64,000 nucleotides of DNA from contig OX596344.1 in the NCBI GenBank assembly GCA_951394405.1, forward strand, positions 434,001 through 498,000. Direction: 5' to 3'. The stretch is from Coprinellus micaceus (lineage: Eukaryota; Basidiomycota; Agaricomycetes; Agaricales; Psathyrellaceae). How positions within the stretch are numbered: position 1 is the first letter of the stretch; each line of letters opens with the position of its first letter. The notes under the pieces are model-generated. The model saw only the letters and a program-made list of their open reading frames with translations. It made no database searches and had not been told where the DNA came from. Both the position numbers and the translations under genes were made by a program. Shown here in pieces: positions 22,560 through 35,738 of this stretch.

Positions 22560-24666
22560 CTAAGGCCAATGGATTGTCATATTAGCCAATGATAACACAA
22601 AAGAAGAGGATGGATGTGACCCACTTTTCAGGATCACAAAAAATCTTTCTGCAATGAAGGAATCACATGCTGCTTCAGTAACATAGAGGTCCCCACATCG
22701 GGTTGGTGAGGACAAGAAGTCAGTCAATGATTTGTGGTAGATTGTGATAGGAGAGGTGATGTTGTTTGGTGGTGGGATGGAGATGAGGGAAGTGATGGGT
22801 CCCAAACGATGACTGAGCTCCCCCTCCACATTCTCAAGGAACAGCCTCCAGAACTTGGCAGTAGAGAGGCCAGCCAAATAAGAGTCGTTGGAAAGGGCAG
22901 ATGTGATGCAGAGTATCCACTTCAAGACCAAGTGAGGGTCCTCCCGAGTGTTGTGTGCGCAATTGAGGATATGGCGATACAAAGCATCAAGTGTTGCGAA
23001 AGGGTTTGTTCCAGTGTTCAGTTGCCCCAACTCCAAGACCTCAGCCAATTGAAGCTGAGGTACACCAGCCTCAACCCATCGAATGATAGTGGTAGGGACA
23101 ATGAACTGCCCTGAGGACATCTCAACAAGACGGTGGACGACATGTTCCCCAGGCCACAATGGACTCGATATCTCAGCACAGCATCGGATGTTGGTGAATT
23201 TTGACTCGAGGAAGAGCTTAACATCAGCATCAGGTTCATACTTGGCGTCGAGGAAGAGGTTGATGGTGGAGTCCTGGGCCTTGGTGGCAAAGAAGTTGCT
23301 TATGTTGCGCTCTGGGCGGCTGGCAATGAAGATCTGGAAAGGGAAGGGAGTGCATTGAGAGAGGGTGAGGAGCACAGACAGGATCTCGACCTGGTCATCT
23401 TCGGATGTCCGTGGGATTTGTCGTTTCGTTGGGTCATCATGTTGCGCCGCTACGACTTCATCCAGGCCATCGATGATGATGACCTTGGGCCAGTCCTCTC
23501 TGCCGTCCTGGTGAATCATCCGGAAGGGTTTGAGGATAAGACACTCGGCCTGCTCTTGTAGGTTCTTATGGACAATGTCTGGTTGGCCCTCGATGGTCGT
23601 CAGGAGGCATGATTTGAATTTGTGGAGAGTGCGGTTTTGGGACATGTGGTGTGCGAGGGTGAGGATAATACCATCCTTCGAACTCCTACCCGGCGAGGGA
23701 GAGAATGACGAGAAGAAGAAACTGGCTGCCAGCAGACCTTCACTCTTGCAGGCTGTCGCAACCGAACCAGCGATTGCCGTCTTGCCACCACCCGCGGGCC
23801 CACTTAGCCACATGATCCTTTTCGGTTCATCGTCTCTGTCACCATGCTTGATCCAACTAACGACGTCCTGACGAACTGCCTTCCGTGTCTCTTCATGACA
23901 TTTTGGAGCGTCACAGCGCTCGGCTGAGTCATGGGCAGCGCCGTGGCAGATATGAGGGCTCAGGTCTATGCTCGCGCTTGTGAGTACAGATCTCAGTAAC
24001 AGATGAGGAGCTTGAAAACACACATTCGAAAAGAGCCTTTGAATCTCCTGGATTGTTGTTGATAGTCAAGTTTGAGACGGTGAAATGGTGAGCGTTCGAG
24101 AAGGAACTGGATCCAGAAGGTAGATCAGGGGAAGGGGGAGGACCGGACGCCGCCCTATGAGTCGAGGGCGATAGTCGTGCTCGAGCCTCGTTGAACGCAG
24201 GGCTAGGCGACCGAACGGGCTGTCGACCCAATGCACTGAGCCTGCTGCGTCGCTCGTCGGGATCGTACGCAAAATCGGGTGATCCATGGAGGGCGTCATT
24301 CGTCGCCGAGTGGGAGCTAGATCTTGCGGTCGCACCGGGCGAGGGCCTCCTCGATCGGGTTCGATGGTCGCCCGAACCGCTGGAGGGATGCGCGGCAGGT
24401 GGTCCAGATCGCCCAGTATTCTGTGCTTCGTCGAAGCCTTCGCCACGGCCAAGGTCGATTGTAGACAGGGAGGGGGTAACGACGACGATTGGCGGTAAGA
24501 CCCCGGCGGTCACGGATGGGGGAGCAGAACTCGAGGCCATCACTTCACCTACGCCCCCGCCATGGGGATCGTGGCTTTGGTCTCCGGTAGTGGATCGGCC
24601 ATCCCTCGAACGACTTCTGAACAGACGCTTGAATTTGCGACCGAGTGTGCGGAGTGGCGAAGGCAT
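22560..24666 (-). CDS. NACHT-domain NTPase (fungal NLR-like), two exons
   Basis: CDS complement(24,024-24,666) joined to complement(22,560-23,965). The intron 23,966-24,023 (58 nt, GTGTGT...CATAG) restores one frame of 682 codons. Residues 1-205 are low-complexity, Ser/Pro/Arg-rich and probably disordered, ending in a short HHFTVSNLTINNN segment as in other mushroom NACHT proteins. The NACHT follows: Walker A GPAGGGKT at about 270-277 and Walker B VIIIDGLDEV at about 376-385, preceded by HGAAHDSAERCDAP, which is typical of the family. Such STAND NTPases oligomerise on nucleotide exchange and act in non-self recognition and programmed cell death. No C-terminal WD40, TPR or ankyrin repeats are present: the frame stops soon after a region resembling the end of the NACHT/helical part, so it is either a repeat-less form or truncated. 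The start is the ATG at 24,666. Confidence 0.85.
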
Positions 24667-25599
24667 GCTGGGAAGAACAGACTGGGGTTGGTGCTGAGAA
24701 GGATGGGCAAAGGGGAGCGTGTAACGGAGGAAAGCTTCGTCAGGAGGTGGAAGAGAGGAAGAGAGAGACAGCGATGGCAGTGCACCGCCCGCATTCTCAA
24801 TGAGGCAGCCTCGTGTTCTCTGTCACAACCCAGATAAGGACTTGTGACCGTGACATATGCCACGGGCGCTTAGATTAAAACAATACACTATCCACCCGAC
24901 GACACGTCAGCCAGCCATTCAAGGCAAGGAGAATGGACGGACGTACGAGGAAAGGAGATATACGAGGTTCAAGCATAGTAACATAGTGAATATACACACC
25001 GGTGAGATAGACATTTGGTATCTAACCGCACCATCACCCACCACCTAACCTCCGCCCACGCCACCTACCCACCCCAACTTCTGTTTGACCCCACAACAGC
25101 TACTCAGCGCGGTCGTCCTCCTCCTTGCCATCGTGCCTGCGAGCAACACCAACTCGGACTGGAGATCGGAGGGGAGAGCCCCGGTGGGTTGGGCAAAGCT
25201 CGAGCGCCCATGTTCTCGATCGAAACATCATGCCCGGTGTTCCGCTTCGACCAGCAGATCTGTGTCGCCACAGAAGAGAGGTGAGAGTCTCAATAGGAGG
25301 CTCATCCCCTCGAACGTCAGCATTTTCGAGGACGGAACCTTCAGTAGTTGATTTTCGTCGACTTTCGCTCATGGACCGGCACACCCTCGACGAGAATCCC
25401 CTGGAGGACTCCAATCTCCTCCAGGCCATCGCTCGGTGGAAGGTGTTGAGGAGGGGAAGGAGGTCGTAGAAAGAACGAAGTCATTATGGGTGTTTCTTCA
25501 GCACTATAAGCGCTCGTCTATGGAAATGGATCAGTTAGCGACGCTACTAAACGAAAAGGGACACGAGACGCATAAGGTAGGGAAGAAATAAGACTGATG

Positions 25600-26190
25600 A
25601 TTTCGACAACATAGACTCACCAATACACCGAACGACCAATCTTCTCCGACACATCTGTAGCGGCGGAGAGGGAAGCTTCGAGTTCACCTCGATTGTCATT
25701 CTCAGTCTTGGCGTGTCATATCGCTTTCTCCCAACAGAACTACGGTGGACTCATGCCGCTTGCGGAGGGTAGCCGGGTCTGTGATCGAGCTTAGCTTGGG
25801 CGTCTTCGCAACCTTGGTGGAGGGTCTCGTCTAACCGTCTCTATCCCACCCACACCTGTATTCGGACATCCCATCGTACCGCAGTCCCGCCCTATCGAGC
25901 TTGTCCTGGAGGTCGTCGAAATTCGCTCGCCTGCTGGTGGCTTCGGTTCGGCGCGTTTCGACGAAAGTGGCCTGATCTGCTTGGCTTGTGTTAGGTTCTG
26001 TTTTCCTTGAAGGTGTGGAGCTAGGAGAAAGGGACAGAAGACGTACTCGGGCGAGTTGAATTACCTCGTCGACTGGGACGACGGCGACCTCACGCTCGAG
26101 CAGGTCGACACCAAGCTTGTTCTTCCCCCTCGCACTGTTTGCATTTCGCGGTGTTGTGTCCCCTGGGATCGTTTCGTCAGCCTTCGCCAT
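25600..26190 (-). pseudogene. Broken coiled-coil gene fragment
   Basis: Minus-strand blocks: 26,190-26,053 (LEREVAVVPVDEVIQLAR, donor GTACGT), then after an intron-like gap a block with RRTEATSRRANFDDLQDKLD, and at about 25,830-25,620 frames that read ETLHQGCEDAQAKLD, then RKRHESTVVLLGESD after a shift, then LEASLSAATDVSEKIGRSVYW before a GTGAGT. The RKRHESTVVLLGE phrase resembles long coiled-coil proteins such as the TMF/golgin group, but this is only a resemblance. At least one frame change and stops separate the blocks, so I call it a pseudogene. Confidence 0.35.
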
Positions 26191-29100
26191 CGACTACCTC
26201 CCCACATGGGGATCCTGGCTTAAAGGAAGCTCGACGTACTCTCGTTCCACCCGCCTGTCCTCATCCGCTCTCCTGTTCTTCCCTGCCCCTCTGCACGGAA
26301 TGTCGCCGTTCCAGCCTTCCTCGATGTTCCACGTTGGGCAAGCTAGACTGGATATCTTGGAGATTGATTGAGCTTAGGGGAGCTGGCGTTTGAGCAAGGT
26401 ATTTGTGTTTGGGGGGCGAAGGGGTGAGCGTTTGGAGGCTTCGTAGGGATCGAGGGTTTGGCGTTGAGAGATGAGGTCCGGCGGCACATCCAACGAATGG
26501 ATGTCGGTTCGCGTTCGGGATGTCGATGTCGAGGGCGGTGCATATGTTGAAGGACGGAGGATCTTCGTTCCGTGGTCGTGCACGATGAATCGGGAAGTGG
26601 AAGAGAAGAGAAGGAGTGGGGTCCGGCAGCAAGAACTGCGCCTCAATAATGGCCGCGTGGGCCGAATACGAAGGGAGAGGGGAGCTCAGAAATACGGCGA
26701 GGGTCGCGGGGATGTGATACGCGGAGACCAGTGGCAGCCTTTGGATCGCGTTCGCGAAGAATGCACCGGACGCGGACAGTTAGGGGTGGGGAGGAACTAT
26801 AGCCCGGGTTCGCAATCCTCGTTGAACCCGGGAGGGCGTTGTGTTCGAGTTTGAGTTCGAGAGTCTTTGGAGACCTGGAGAGACGCCCGTCGGGGCGGCA
26901 AAAATAGTAACTATATAGTCAGTCTACCCGACCTCCCTGGCACACTGGACCCCCAGAAGAGATGAAACGCACCTCCTTCCAATTTAGCGCCCAGGCATTC
27001 CCCATCTCCCTCGAGCATTCGACGAGGCTACGCCGTGATCCCGATTGTTCAACAGCGGAGGCTGTCCTGGGTATACCGCGTTGACCGTTGCAGGTATGGG
27101 GTGAAGACGCACGCAAGGTCGCGTGGAATAGCGATGATTAAGGGAGGAAGCAAGAAGAGGTTTGATGGCGGTTTGATGGGCGCTTCGCCTTGGACTCCTC
27201 CCATCACTACCTACCGCCACCTTGCCTCCAAGCTCGAGGCTTCTGGCTCAATTCACGGGTCCACGCAGCGCTTCTATACCTCGCCGCTTGCTCAGCCATT
27301 CTACGCACCTCCCCTCAATACACCACGCGTCATACTCGAGCCCCTGCCCTCGAATCTCTCGTCCAAAGTCTCTCTTTCATTCCCCTGGAGTCATATGGAG
27401 GACTCACGACGATACCCCTTGGTCCAGAGAAACACACACCTCAACAAAAACGATGTTCCCTCCTCAACCCCTTCTACTAGAAAACATCCAACGATGGATA
27501 CGATACAGCTTCGGAACTGAGGAAACATGCCGGCGAACTTGCGACGCGGCATGGTGGCCTCTCCTCACTCGAAACGCCTGTCAACCTCTCCAGCCTCTTC
27601 CTCTCCGACGGGTTATGACCTTCAGGGAGTGAGGAACATGTAACGGGCTCGTCCCTCGTCTTCTCGTTGCCAGTTCAAGACTCATCGTTTCACATTCTCA
27701 AAGGGTGAGGAGCCGCTATTCATGTATAGCGTGTCCATCTCCCTCGCCGGCCTTGTCTACGGCTTTACCCTTTCCTCCGCATCGCCATCCTTCCCTCCAG
27801 CACTCGTCGTCCTCCCACATCAACATCAAGCAGCCACCATCTGGACCTCCGGTACTGCAAGACCCCTGGCCAACTCGATAAGCTCATCCAGCCCCGTGCG
27901 AACCCCACCCGCCCCCGAAACCGGACCCCGTCCCCATTCTAGAGCCGTGGTGTCGAGAAGCTTCGCCGTGGAACGACGAGAAGCCGTGAAGGTCGAAGAA
28001 CAAGCTGAGGGGATGAACGAGGCGGCTATTCAGCGCCGTGCGTCGTTGTAGGAACCTTTCGGCGGTTCCATCTCGCTTGTCCGATAGACAATTTGGGAAG
28101 GGAAGAAACTGAAGATGGCGTCGAAACATCCGAGTGGTGAGTGCCCCCTTTGACCTTGTGAACCGATGCTGAAGTACGTACAGAAAACCGCCGTCGGTGC
28201 TACCAGCTGGAACCCTCTCTTTGAGATTCGAACCAGCACAGAGCTGAGGGATTCTCCCGTACAAATTTCCGATAAGACCTACAAGCCTGTGGTTGGGAAG
28301 GAAAGCGGCGGGGTAAGCAGCTTCTTCGTTCTAATGAGCCAGGACATCCTAATACTCATCTCCTGAGGTAGTCTCGACCTGATCCCGCGACCGGGACACT
28401 TGAACCTTCCCGTATGCCGCCATAGGTTCTGTACCTCGGGGCGTCCGGCTCTAGCAAAAGGTTGAAGAACCAGGAGGCCGTCGTCTTCAACAGCACGACG
28501 CTCACTGCCCGCCAGGCGCAACGTTCCATGCAAAGCCCCTACCATCGGCATTCCTGACAAAAACGACCAAGTTGAAGGGCTCTGGGCCGACCAGCGCCAC
28601 CTGGGGCAGGGTTGTGAGGAACGGGATGATCGCGACGAGGGGCGGAGCGCTGAGCCGTATGCGAAGGCTGAGGTGCATGAGCAGTTAGTTTACCGCAAAC
28701 GACCTCGAAGCATGCTCTCCATAGGGGCTCTTCGAATGCATATGTTGATGGACGTTTTAGAGCCCATCATACGTATCCCCCGTTTATTCGAGTAGTTACG
28801 CCCATTCTTATCACCACCATTTGACGGACTGGTCCTCGCCACCAGCTACCTCATGGACGTACCCTCACGAAGAAAACGCGTTCCTCCCACTCTCGGTGTA
28901 TCGTCGAGGTGTGTTACGGTCAAGTTACGGTTCACGTTGTGAAGAAAAATGAGGATATTTCGATTATCGAGCTGTACTACCTCCCGTACGCACGAGGCAG
29001 GGGGTGTTAAGATGAGCGGATATCCATGGTCGTTGGGTTTCCCCATACCAATATATATACTGAAGACGATGAAGTTCTCCTTCCGTTCTCCCCCTACGGG

Positions 29101-29749
29101 TTGCTAAGTACTCGTCAACGCCAAACCGCGCTACTCCGCCGCGTCGATCTGGTCCTCGAGGACGCTCGAGCTGGATCATGTGCTTGTCGTTTTGACTTGA
29201 CCAAGTCCGTTGGAATGATCTAAACCTGTTTTGTGTGCCGTTAGCTTCCTTGATCCACCTCGAACATGTAGGGGAAGGGAGAAAGGGAGTGAATACGAAC
29301 CTGAAGGTAAACAAGATACGAATCTATTGGCTCTGGCGACAGCAGGTCGGAGCACAAGTAGCTTGGGACTGACCCCGCGCGGCCGTCTAGCAATATGCAA
29401 ATGCTGTTCGCAGCGTTCGGATCCCCGAGGTTCGCTAAATCTAGGGCCTTTCGTCAGCCTTCCCTATCGCCTACTATGCATTTTTGAACGTACCAGTGTC
29501 GCTTCGTCTGTCTCTCCTGGTCCCTTGTCCATCTCCCTCGCCTTATCTCCCACTCTTTCCTCTCCCCTCGCCTAATTACCGTCATTCGAGCCACCTGAGC
29601 ATCTTGGGGATCGACGTCGTGCAGCTTGGTTTGGATCGTTTGGAGGTTGGTCCGGCTTGGAGAAGTCGAGGCCGGCATTCAAGCGAGGCTTGCGGGGCGA
29701 TAAGGCGATCGTTTCAATGTTCGGTAGGGGTGGGCAGTTAACACAGGAC

Positions 29750-29987
29750 CACGGTTACCATGTTTCCAGAGGAAACATGCTGGAAACATGCTGGAAACAC
29801 CTCACATGTTTCCTGTGTGTCTCCGCCGGAAACATGGTCCAAGCATTCAGGCCATGCTTTGGTGGCAGAACAAAGGAATGGCCCGCTGCATGCCTTTGCG
29901 GTGTTTCCCGGGGATTCACAAAGGAAATACGCTCCGCCTTTCGAACGGGTTTCCACAATGTTTCCTGCGGAAACGTGGTATCGCTGA
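29750..29987. mobile_element. Small GTTTCC/GGAAAC-rich element (MITE-like) in copy B
   Basis: Copy A has no counterpart at the matching point (about 3,165). The insert begins near GGTTACCATGTTTCCAGAGG and, read on the minus strand, its other end is CGATACCACGTTTCCGCAGG, an imperfect terminal inverted repeat. TTTCC and GGAAA words recur about every 15-25 bases inside, several paired as inverse copies, so the whole insert can fold. No coding capacity is seen. Confidence 0.5.
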
Positions 29988-32900
29988 CGTTGTGTAAAGC
30001 TGGGCTGTGGTTGTGCATGGCGGTTTGGGTAGATGATGTCGAGGGGGACTTCAAGGGTCGAGGATTGGATATCCGTCGTTCCTTCGTCCCCCGTCGTAAC
30101 GCGGAGGCCCGCAGTGTACGAGCCTGGGGTTGGGCGGCTTCGGGTCTGATGGCGAAGGATTCAGTGGAGACCTGCAGATTCGGCGAAGCGTACAGGGAAG
30201 GGGGTTCTAAGAGACCAGCTCTTGCTTTTGGATCTTGTTCGTATTTATTGGTACAGCGGTGGCGGGGAGAATCATGGACGACGATCCCAATCATGGTTTA
30301 GCCTTGGAGTAGGGTGCATTCAAGGTCGAGAGGCCGTGCAAGTACGCGTAGATAGCGTAGAGAAACGTAGGGTCTGTGAAGTTCGCGAATATATAGTCAG
30401 CTCGTTTTCATCCTCTGAGCACACGTTCCTAGAAGAAACGAAACGGACCTAGTACCAAAGTGTTCTCCTCCCCCAGAGCAATCGACAAGTCCGCGCCGGG
30501 GTACATTGACTGCGATTGGAGGTTTGGAAGTGACGTCGGTAGTTGAAGGAACTAGATTGAGATATTCATAGGTCCGTCTTGAAGGTGGGGAGTATTATAG
30601 CCCAAGATGATGTATCTGACGGTCGGGGAGTGTCAAGCTGAAAGGAGTGAAGGATATTCTGTGAGTTCACGCCCAAGATCCTCATACGTCGCCTCCTCAG
30701 AAGGAACGAAACGCACCTCCCGACAAGTGGGTAGCACAAGATCCCCTCCTCACCGTACTCGCGCGGATGGCGTTCGTTGATACGGCGTAGGGATGTAAAG
30801 TTTGAGACCGAGAGTGAAGAGGCGGCCATGGTTGCGCTGTAAGCCCCGGTGGCCACTGGAGGCATTGAGTTGAGGAGCGGAGGGCGGTTGTTCGAAGGCG
30901 TCCTTCAAACCGGGAAGGATGGCATAGAGAACAAGGCGGGGACTAGTCCGCGATAGAGCCGAGCCGTGGAGTCCGCTGTTTTCCTGCTTCCGCAGGTGAG
31001 TGTCGGCTCGAGGACGAAGATGCGAGAGGGCCGCGGGTGATCATGAGAGGATGAAGCAAGAAGAGGTTTGATTCCCGCTTTGACCGACCCGCTGAACTCT
31101 TCCCACTACTTCCACCACCTCGACTCTCGCCCCAACACTTTCTTTACGGGGCTCGAATCCACGCTTTCCTGCTCTACCTCTTAGTCTGTCCCGCTATGCC
31201 GTCATAGTCGAGCCCCGACGGTGCTCCGATTCCCGCCCCAAACCTTCTCTCGCTTTCGTTCCGTCGCCAATACGGACGACCCATGACCGTACACCCAAGT
31301 CATGGGGGACGAACGGCTCGAAACCCTCGAGGGCCATGATGCTTCCTCCTTCACCTCTCCCGCTAGAACCCATCCGAGGGTGAATACGACAAAACCTCGG
31401 TACTAGCGGGCAAACCGACGAAACGACGGATCTCTACTGGCTCAAAATCCCCGCCAACCTCTTGCGCCTCCTCCGCTCAGATGGATCGAGATCCGTAGGG
31501 ATGTGGCGACTCGTATCTGGTACGTCCTATGCCTATGCCTATTCACTTCCAGTTCGAAGCTCACCGCTTTCCATCATCGAAGGTCGACGAAATACTGCCC
31601 TCCACGATGTGACCGCCTCCCTCGCCTACTCCGCGTCCCCACACCCACAGCGACCCCTTCGACCTACGCTAAGAATACACCATTTCCATCTCCCGGTACA
31701 TACACATGTCCCTCATCAACCCAACCGTGACCTAGTCGCGTATGGAACACCACAAAAACGCCGCCCCGAACGCGATCTGGACAGCGTCCTCCTCCTTCAA
31801 GTCATGCCAGTTCGTTGGGGAGGTGCGAATAGAAGGCCACGCTCTGGCCTCAGAGCTCAGGAGGATCAATGAAGCTGCTTTCAAGACGCCCGCATCGTTG
31901 CAGAACGCCGCTGACGTGAACCTTCCGAGCTATATCTAAGGGGATTGATGAGGCGAGCTTGGTGGTGCTGAACTATAGGTGCGGTGAGTACGTGTCATGA
32001 CCTTGTGGACCAATGCTAAATAAGATACATATCACAGACGACTGTCACCGGTACTACGAGCTGGAAGAACGTCTCGGATATTTGAGCGACCACGGGGTCG
32101 AAGGAACCTCCTTTCGAAATCGCCTACGATGATGTAGTAAGACGGGGAAACAACAAGGTGAGCCCGCTTCTTTCAAACGAATGAGCGAACGAATGAGAAT
32201 ACTCTAGTGCTGACCTTGAGAAATAGGAACCCGACAGGCGTGCTTATCGCCCTCGAAGCCGTCGAACACGCATTTGGGCTACCTCTGCCCACTCTCCGTA
32301 CATGGAATCTAGGTGTTTAGGTTCCAATATCGGCTCCACACGCCTGCGCCCCAATGGCTCATGGATCTACAGTCCACTACCGACTCGAGCAGCAGGCCGA
32401 GCCATTCGACGTCTTCTCGGTAACGGCGATGGCGAAAGGTCCCGCTTGGCTTGGTCTTACGAGCACCACGAATTCGGGGTCACTTCCCCGATGCGGTTCA
32501 CCCCAGGAACGGCCCACACGCGAATGTGATTCTCAACGTTTCGAGGTCAATCAGCGTCTCGACCAATACAATAGGGTGTAAGAATGTTACGATCGCAACA
32601 GTGAGGGGGTACATTTAACGGTGCGTATATTTGTCCGTATGTGTGCGAGCAATCGAAGCGTGCACTGATTGAGATCCACAGCCTAGGATCATGAATCCCT
32701 CGAAGTAGACCGCAATCAACTTTAGGGCTGTCTTTCGGGCGTCCATGTCGACGGAAGTGTTATAGCCAACTCTACAGATCCTCTTTCGTCCGTAGGAGAC
32801 CTATACCCCGCGACTTGTGTATGTATATCCTACTCTTCCTCGTATTTATTTGTATTCATGTCTACCACCACTCAACAAACTTCTAGATCTCCCGAGACGC

Positions 32901-34649
32901 ATCATCCCTCGCCTCCCCAACTCGTCGATGTGCATATCCAGTGGCATCCTCACGGAAACGACGGGCACCTCCCATGCTCGGCGTAGCGGTAGACTGTAGT
33001 TGACGTTATCATAGTACATTTACAAAGCCTTTTTACCTCCTCCACACGCGATTTCGACGAGTAAGTCGACGTTGGTCGTCTAATCCTTGGGAAGATGGTT
33101 GGATGTCTGTGTTCACTCAGCGGCCCGTACTCGCGAACCTGCATGTAAAGTACAGAGAAAGATCCCCCATTCTCCATCAAGTGTACTCTTATACGGAGAA
33201 CGCCAAGTGCAAACGCTGGATCTTCTCCCCGACTATACGGATCAGTCACCGTCGGTATGGCTCACCGCGTTTCCAGGATGACGTCACGGGCGTTTAACGC
33301 AACATTGCCTATGCTCGTTTCCGTGGAGGGCCACCACAGTTTGATTTCTTTACTTTGAGTGGTAAAAACATGAACTAAGTCTGCACCTATCGCAACGTAC
33401 CTCTCACTCGACTACTGCCGTCAATTGTTGACCCGCCAATCGGCTATTCCCCTCCCTCTGTGCCTTGATGCCCCGATGCCTTCGAATCCGACCGGGAGGT
33501 GGGAATGTCCAGGCGGACAGTTGTTGTCCCCTTATCACTGAAGCCGATGGTCCAGAGCGAAGCGGGGGCCGCATTCGAGGCTGTCGAGCTCAGATCAAGG
33601 GTACTGGAGAGCGGATTCGCAGTGGGCGAGGGATCTGGGTTCGTCGAGTTCACTCGTACGTGTGAAATAAGGCGGAAGGTGCGGATGTTTGAAGGGGCTA
33701 TCGCGATCGTGGTTTCAACTCTGTGAAGAGTTTGAGGTCTCGAGATTGGTCGTCGATCGAGGGTTGAGTTGTCAGAACCGAAGGGGAGAGAGAATATCGA
33801 GGAACCGAGAGCCGCAATACGGTGGGCACGGGGAGATTGGCGGAGCTAAGCCCAAGGCCGATAGTAGGGTTTTGGATCGTGTTTGATTTCGGTGAGGGTC
33901 GTTTTGGTTTGGAGTACTTGGATCTCGACATGGCCATGCAAGGGGGAAGATGTGGACTTTTGTAGGCTTTGTCACAATCGACATTTCGCGTTGAAGAGAC
34001 GTGTCGCTGACTGCCCCTTCGTTGATCGAGCGGGGTTGTAGGTCGACGGTGACTAGGGAGCAGAGGCGATCGAGGTGGAGAGAGTGGAGGCGCAGGTATT
34101 GCGGGGTGCGAGGTGGTAGAATCGAAGGAGGCCGAGGTGGGGTGAGGGGACCGCGGGAAAGAGATACCATGGGAATAAGGAGGACGGGTCGAATTGGTGA
34201 ACACCTACACTCGGCTGTAGACCGCGTTTACTTTAGTGTCCACGACGTGGGAACGCCATCGCTCTCCGATACGCAGGGGTACGATGCTGAGCCGTTGTCA
34301 AGCAGCCTCTGAGGGGCATGCGGCGGGCAGCATCGCGTCGAGGAATAAGACGTGTCAGTAATCTAGAGAAAGATAGGGAGACGGAATAGAACCAGTTAGC
34401 CTAACCTGTCGCTTCCTCACGCCCTGCAGAAAGAGGGGATGAACTTACCTCGCATTAACAGGGCAGTTAACGAGCCGGGGTGAAACAGGGCCAGGGTCGA
34501 ACTGGGACGCGAGGGCAGGTTTGACGAGGGTCCCGAACGAGGAATATTCGTACTTCCTTTGGCTGATCGTTCTTCAATTGTGTGTGGCTTTCTCGCGTTC
34601 GTCGTCATAGTTCTCGTCGTATAGAATGGCGTTACGTCGGGTTTCGGGC

Positions 34650-35738
34650 TTCATGGATACCGCCCCAAGCTGAAGGCCCCTGCCCGCCCAGTCTCTTCCA
34701 AGCTTCCTCTTCCTCCTCTCGCTCCCCACTATCTCGTCCAGCCACCCCGTGCAGCTCAGCACGTAAGCTCGGTCTTCGACACGTCGAGCTCTGCCTCATC
34801 TTCGCTTCATTCTCCCCCAGCCCCTCCTTCTCCTCCACCGTCGCCGACTCCTTTCCAAACTCCTCGTCCCCTCGTTCGACACCTCGATCGTTTCCTCCGT
34901 GGATTCAACTCCAAGCTCCACTTCCTGTTCGCAAATCCCTGGGGTAGAAACTCCAATATGGAATCTGGGGAAGAGGTCATACTTATGGGCCGTTTGGCCC
35001 CAAGCAAATCGCTCAGTCGTTCAACGTAGTTGGAGATATGTCAACGGGGACGTTAACTTGGGGATGACAAGGTTTGATACCAATGGACACGAGAGGGGAG
35101 GAGCGTAAACGTCAGGAAGCTGTACGCCATGTGCCTCACGTCCTGGTCCAGGTCTTGAGCGTGATAGAGGGGAGTCGCGACGAAGGTCGAACTAGTGCTG
35201 AAAGTCCGAATTCCAATCCATTATGGCGTCGAGAGGAGGTTGCGTATGATGGGATAGAGATGTATGCCGTCGGAGGACAGGAGCGTTCGGCCAAGGATAG
35301 GAAAAAACAGGCTGAGCGCCCGTCAGCGAAGGGCAGCACACAAGGAGTGGGAACGGAAACTCACTCTTCTACCCAACAGCCAACGAATCCCTCGGAATCA
35401 GATTGGGCGCTCAATGACACCTCCCAGGATTCAATGCCGGGCAGGTAGGAGGGTCTAGTAGGGCCTTGGATGAGGAAATTCCGTGCTTGCTCTACGATGG
35501 TGTTGGACAGGCCCTCCTGGCAATTCTCCCGGCGAGGATGTATCGTCGTTCGAAGATGTCGTTTGGCTATCGGCCTTTTCGGTTGGGTGATATCACGGCG
35601 CCCCTCGATAGGCAACTGGTAGTGGTAGCCAAGAAGGGGAGACTGGGAGGCGCGACGATGAGGGGAGGAGGCAAGGGTCGTGTGATCGCCGGCTTGACTT
35701 ACCGAGATTATTGATCCGTTCCCTTATCGGGATCTCCG
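34650..35738. repeat. Near-identical 1.1-kb tail shared by copies A and B
   Basis: Matches 9,560-10,646. The first two thirds differ by scattered substitutions and a few short indels, and the last roughly 370 bases (10,290-10,646 against 35,382-35,738) appear identical. Beyond 10,646 and 35,738 the sequences are unrelated. Confidence 0.85.

Larger units (their letters stand above)
26400..35738. repeat. Long diverged repeat unit, copy B
   Basis: Second full copy of the unit described for 1-10,646, in the same orientation. It is about 1.4 kb shorter, mostly because it lacks the 5,518-7,160 element, and it has its own insertion near 29,750-29,987. Divergence from copy A is high, perhaps a fifth to a quarter of positions, over most of its length. 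It falls to a few percent in the last 1.1 kb and to none visible in the final roughly 370 bases. Open frames such as 33,499-33,726 (with EAGAAFEAVELRSRVLESGF) are relics with counterparts that are broken in copy A. Confidence 0.75.

Noticed and set aside
23083..23871. Plus-strand frames across the NACHT gene
   Set aside because: They overlap the clear NACHT coding exon and have no domain content.
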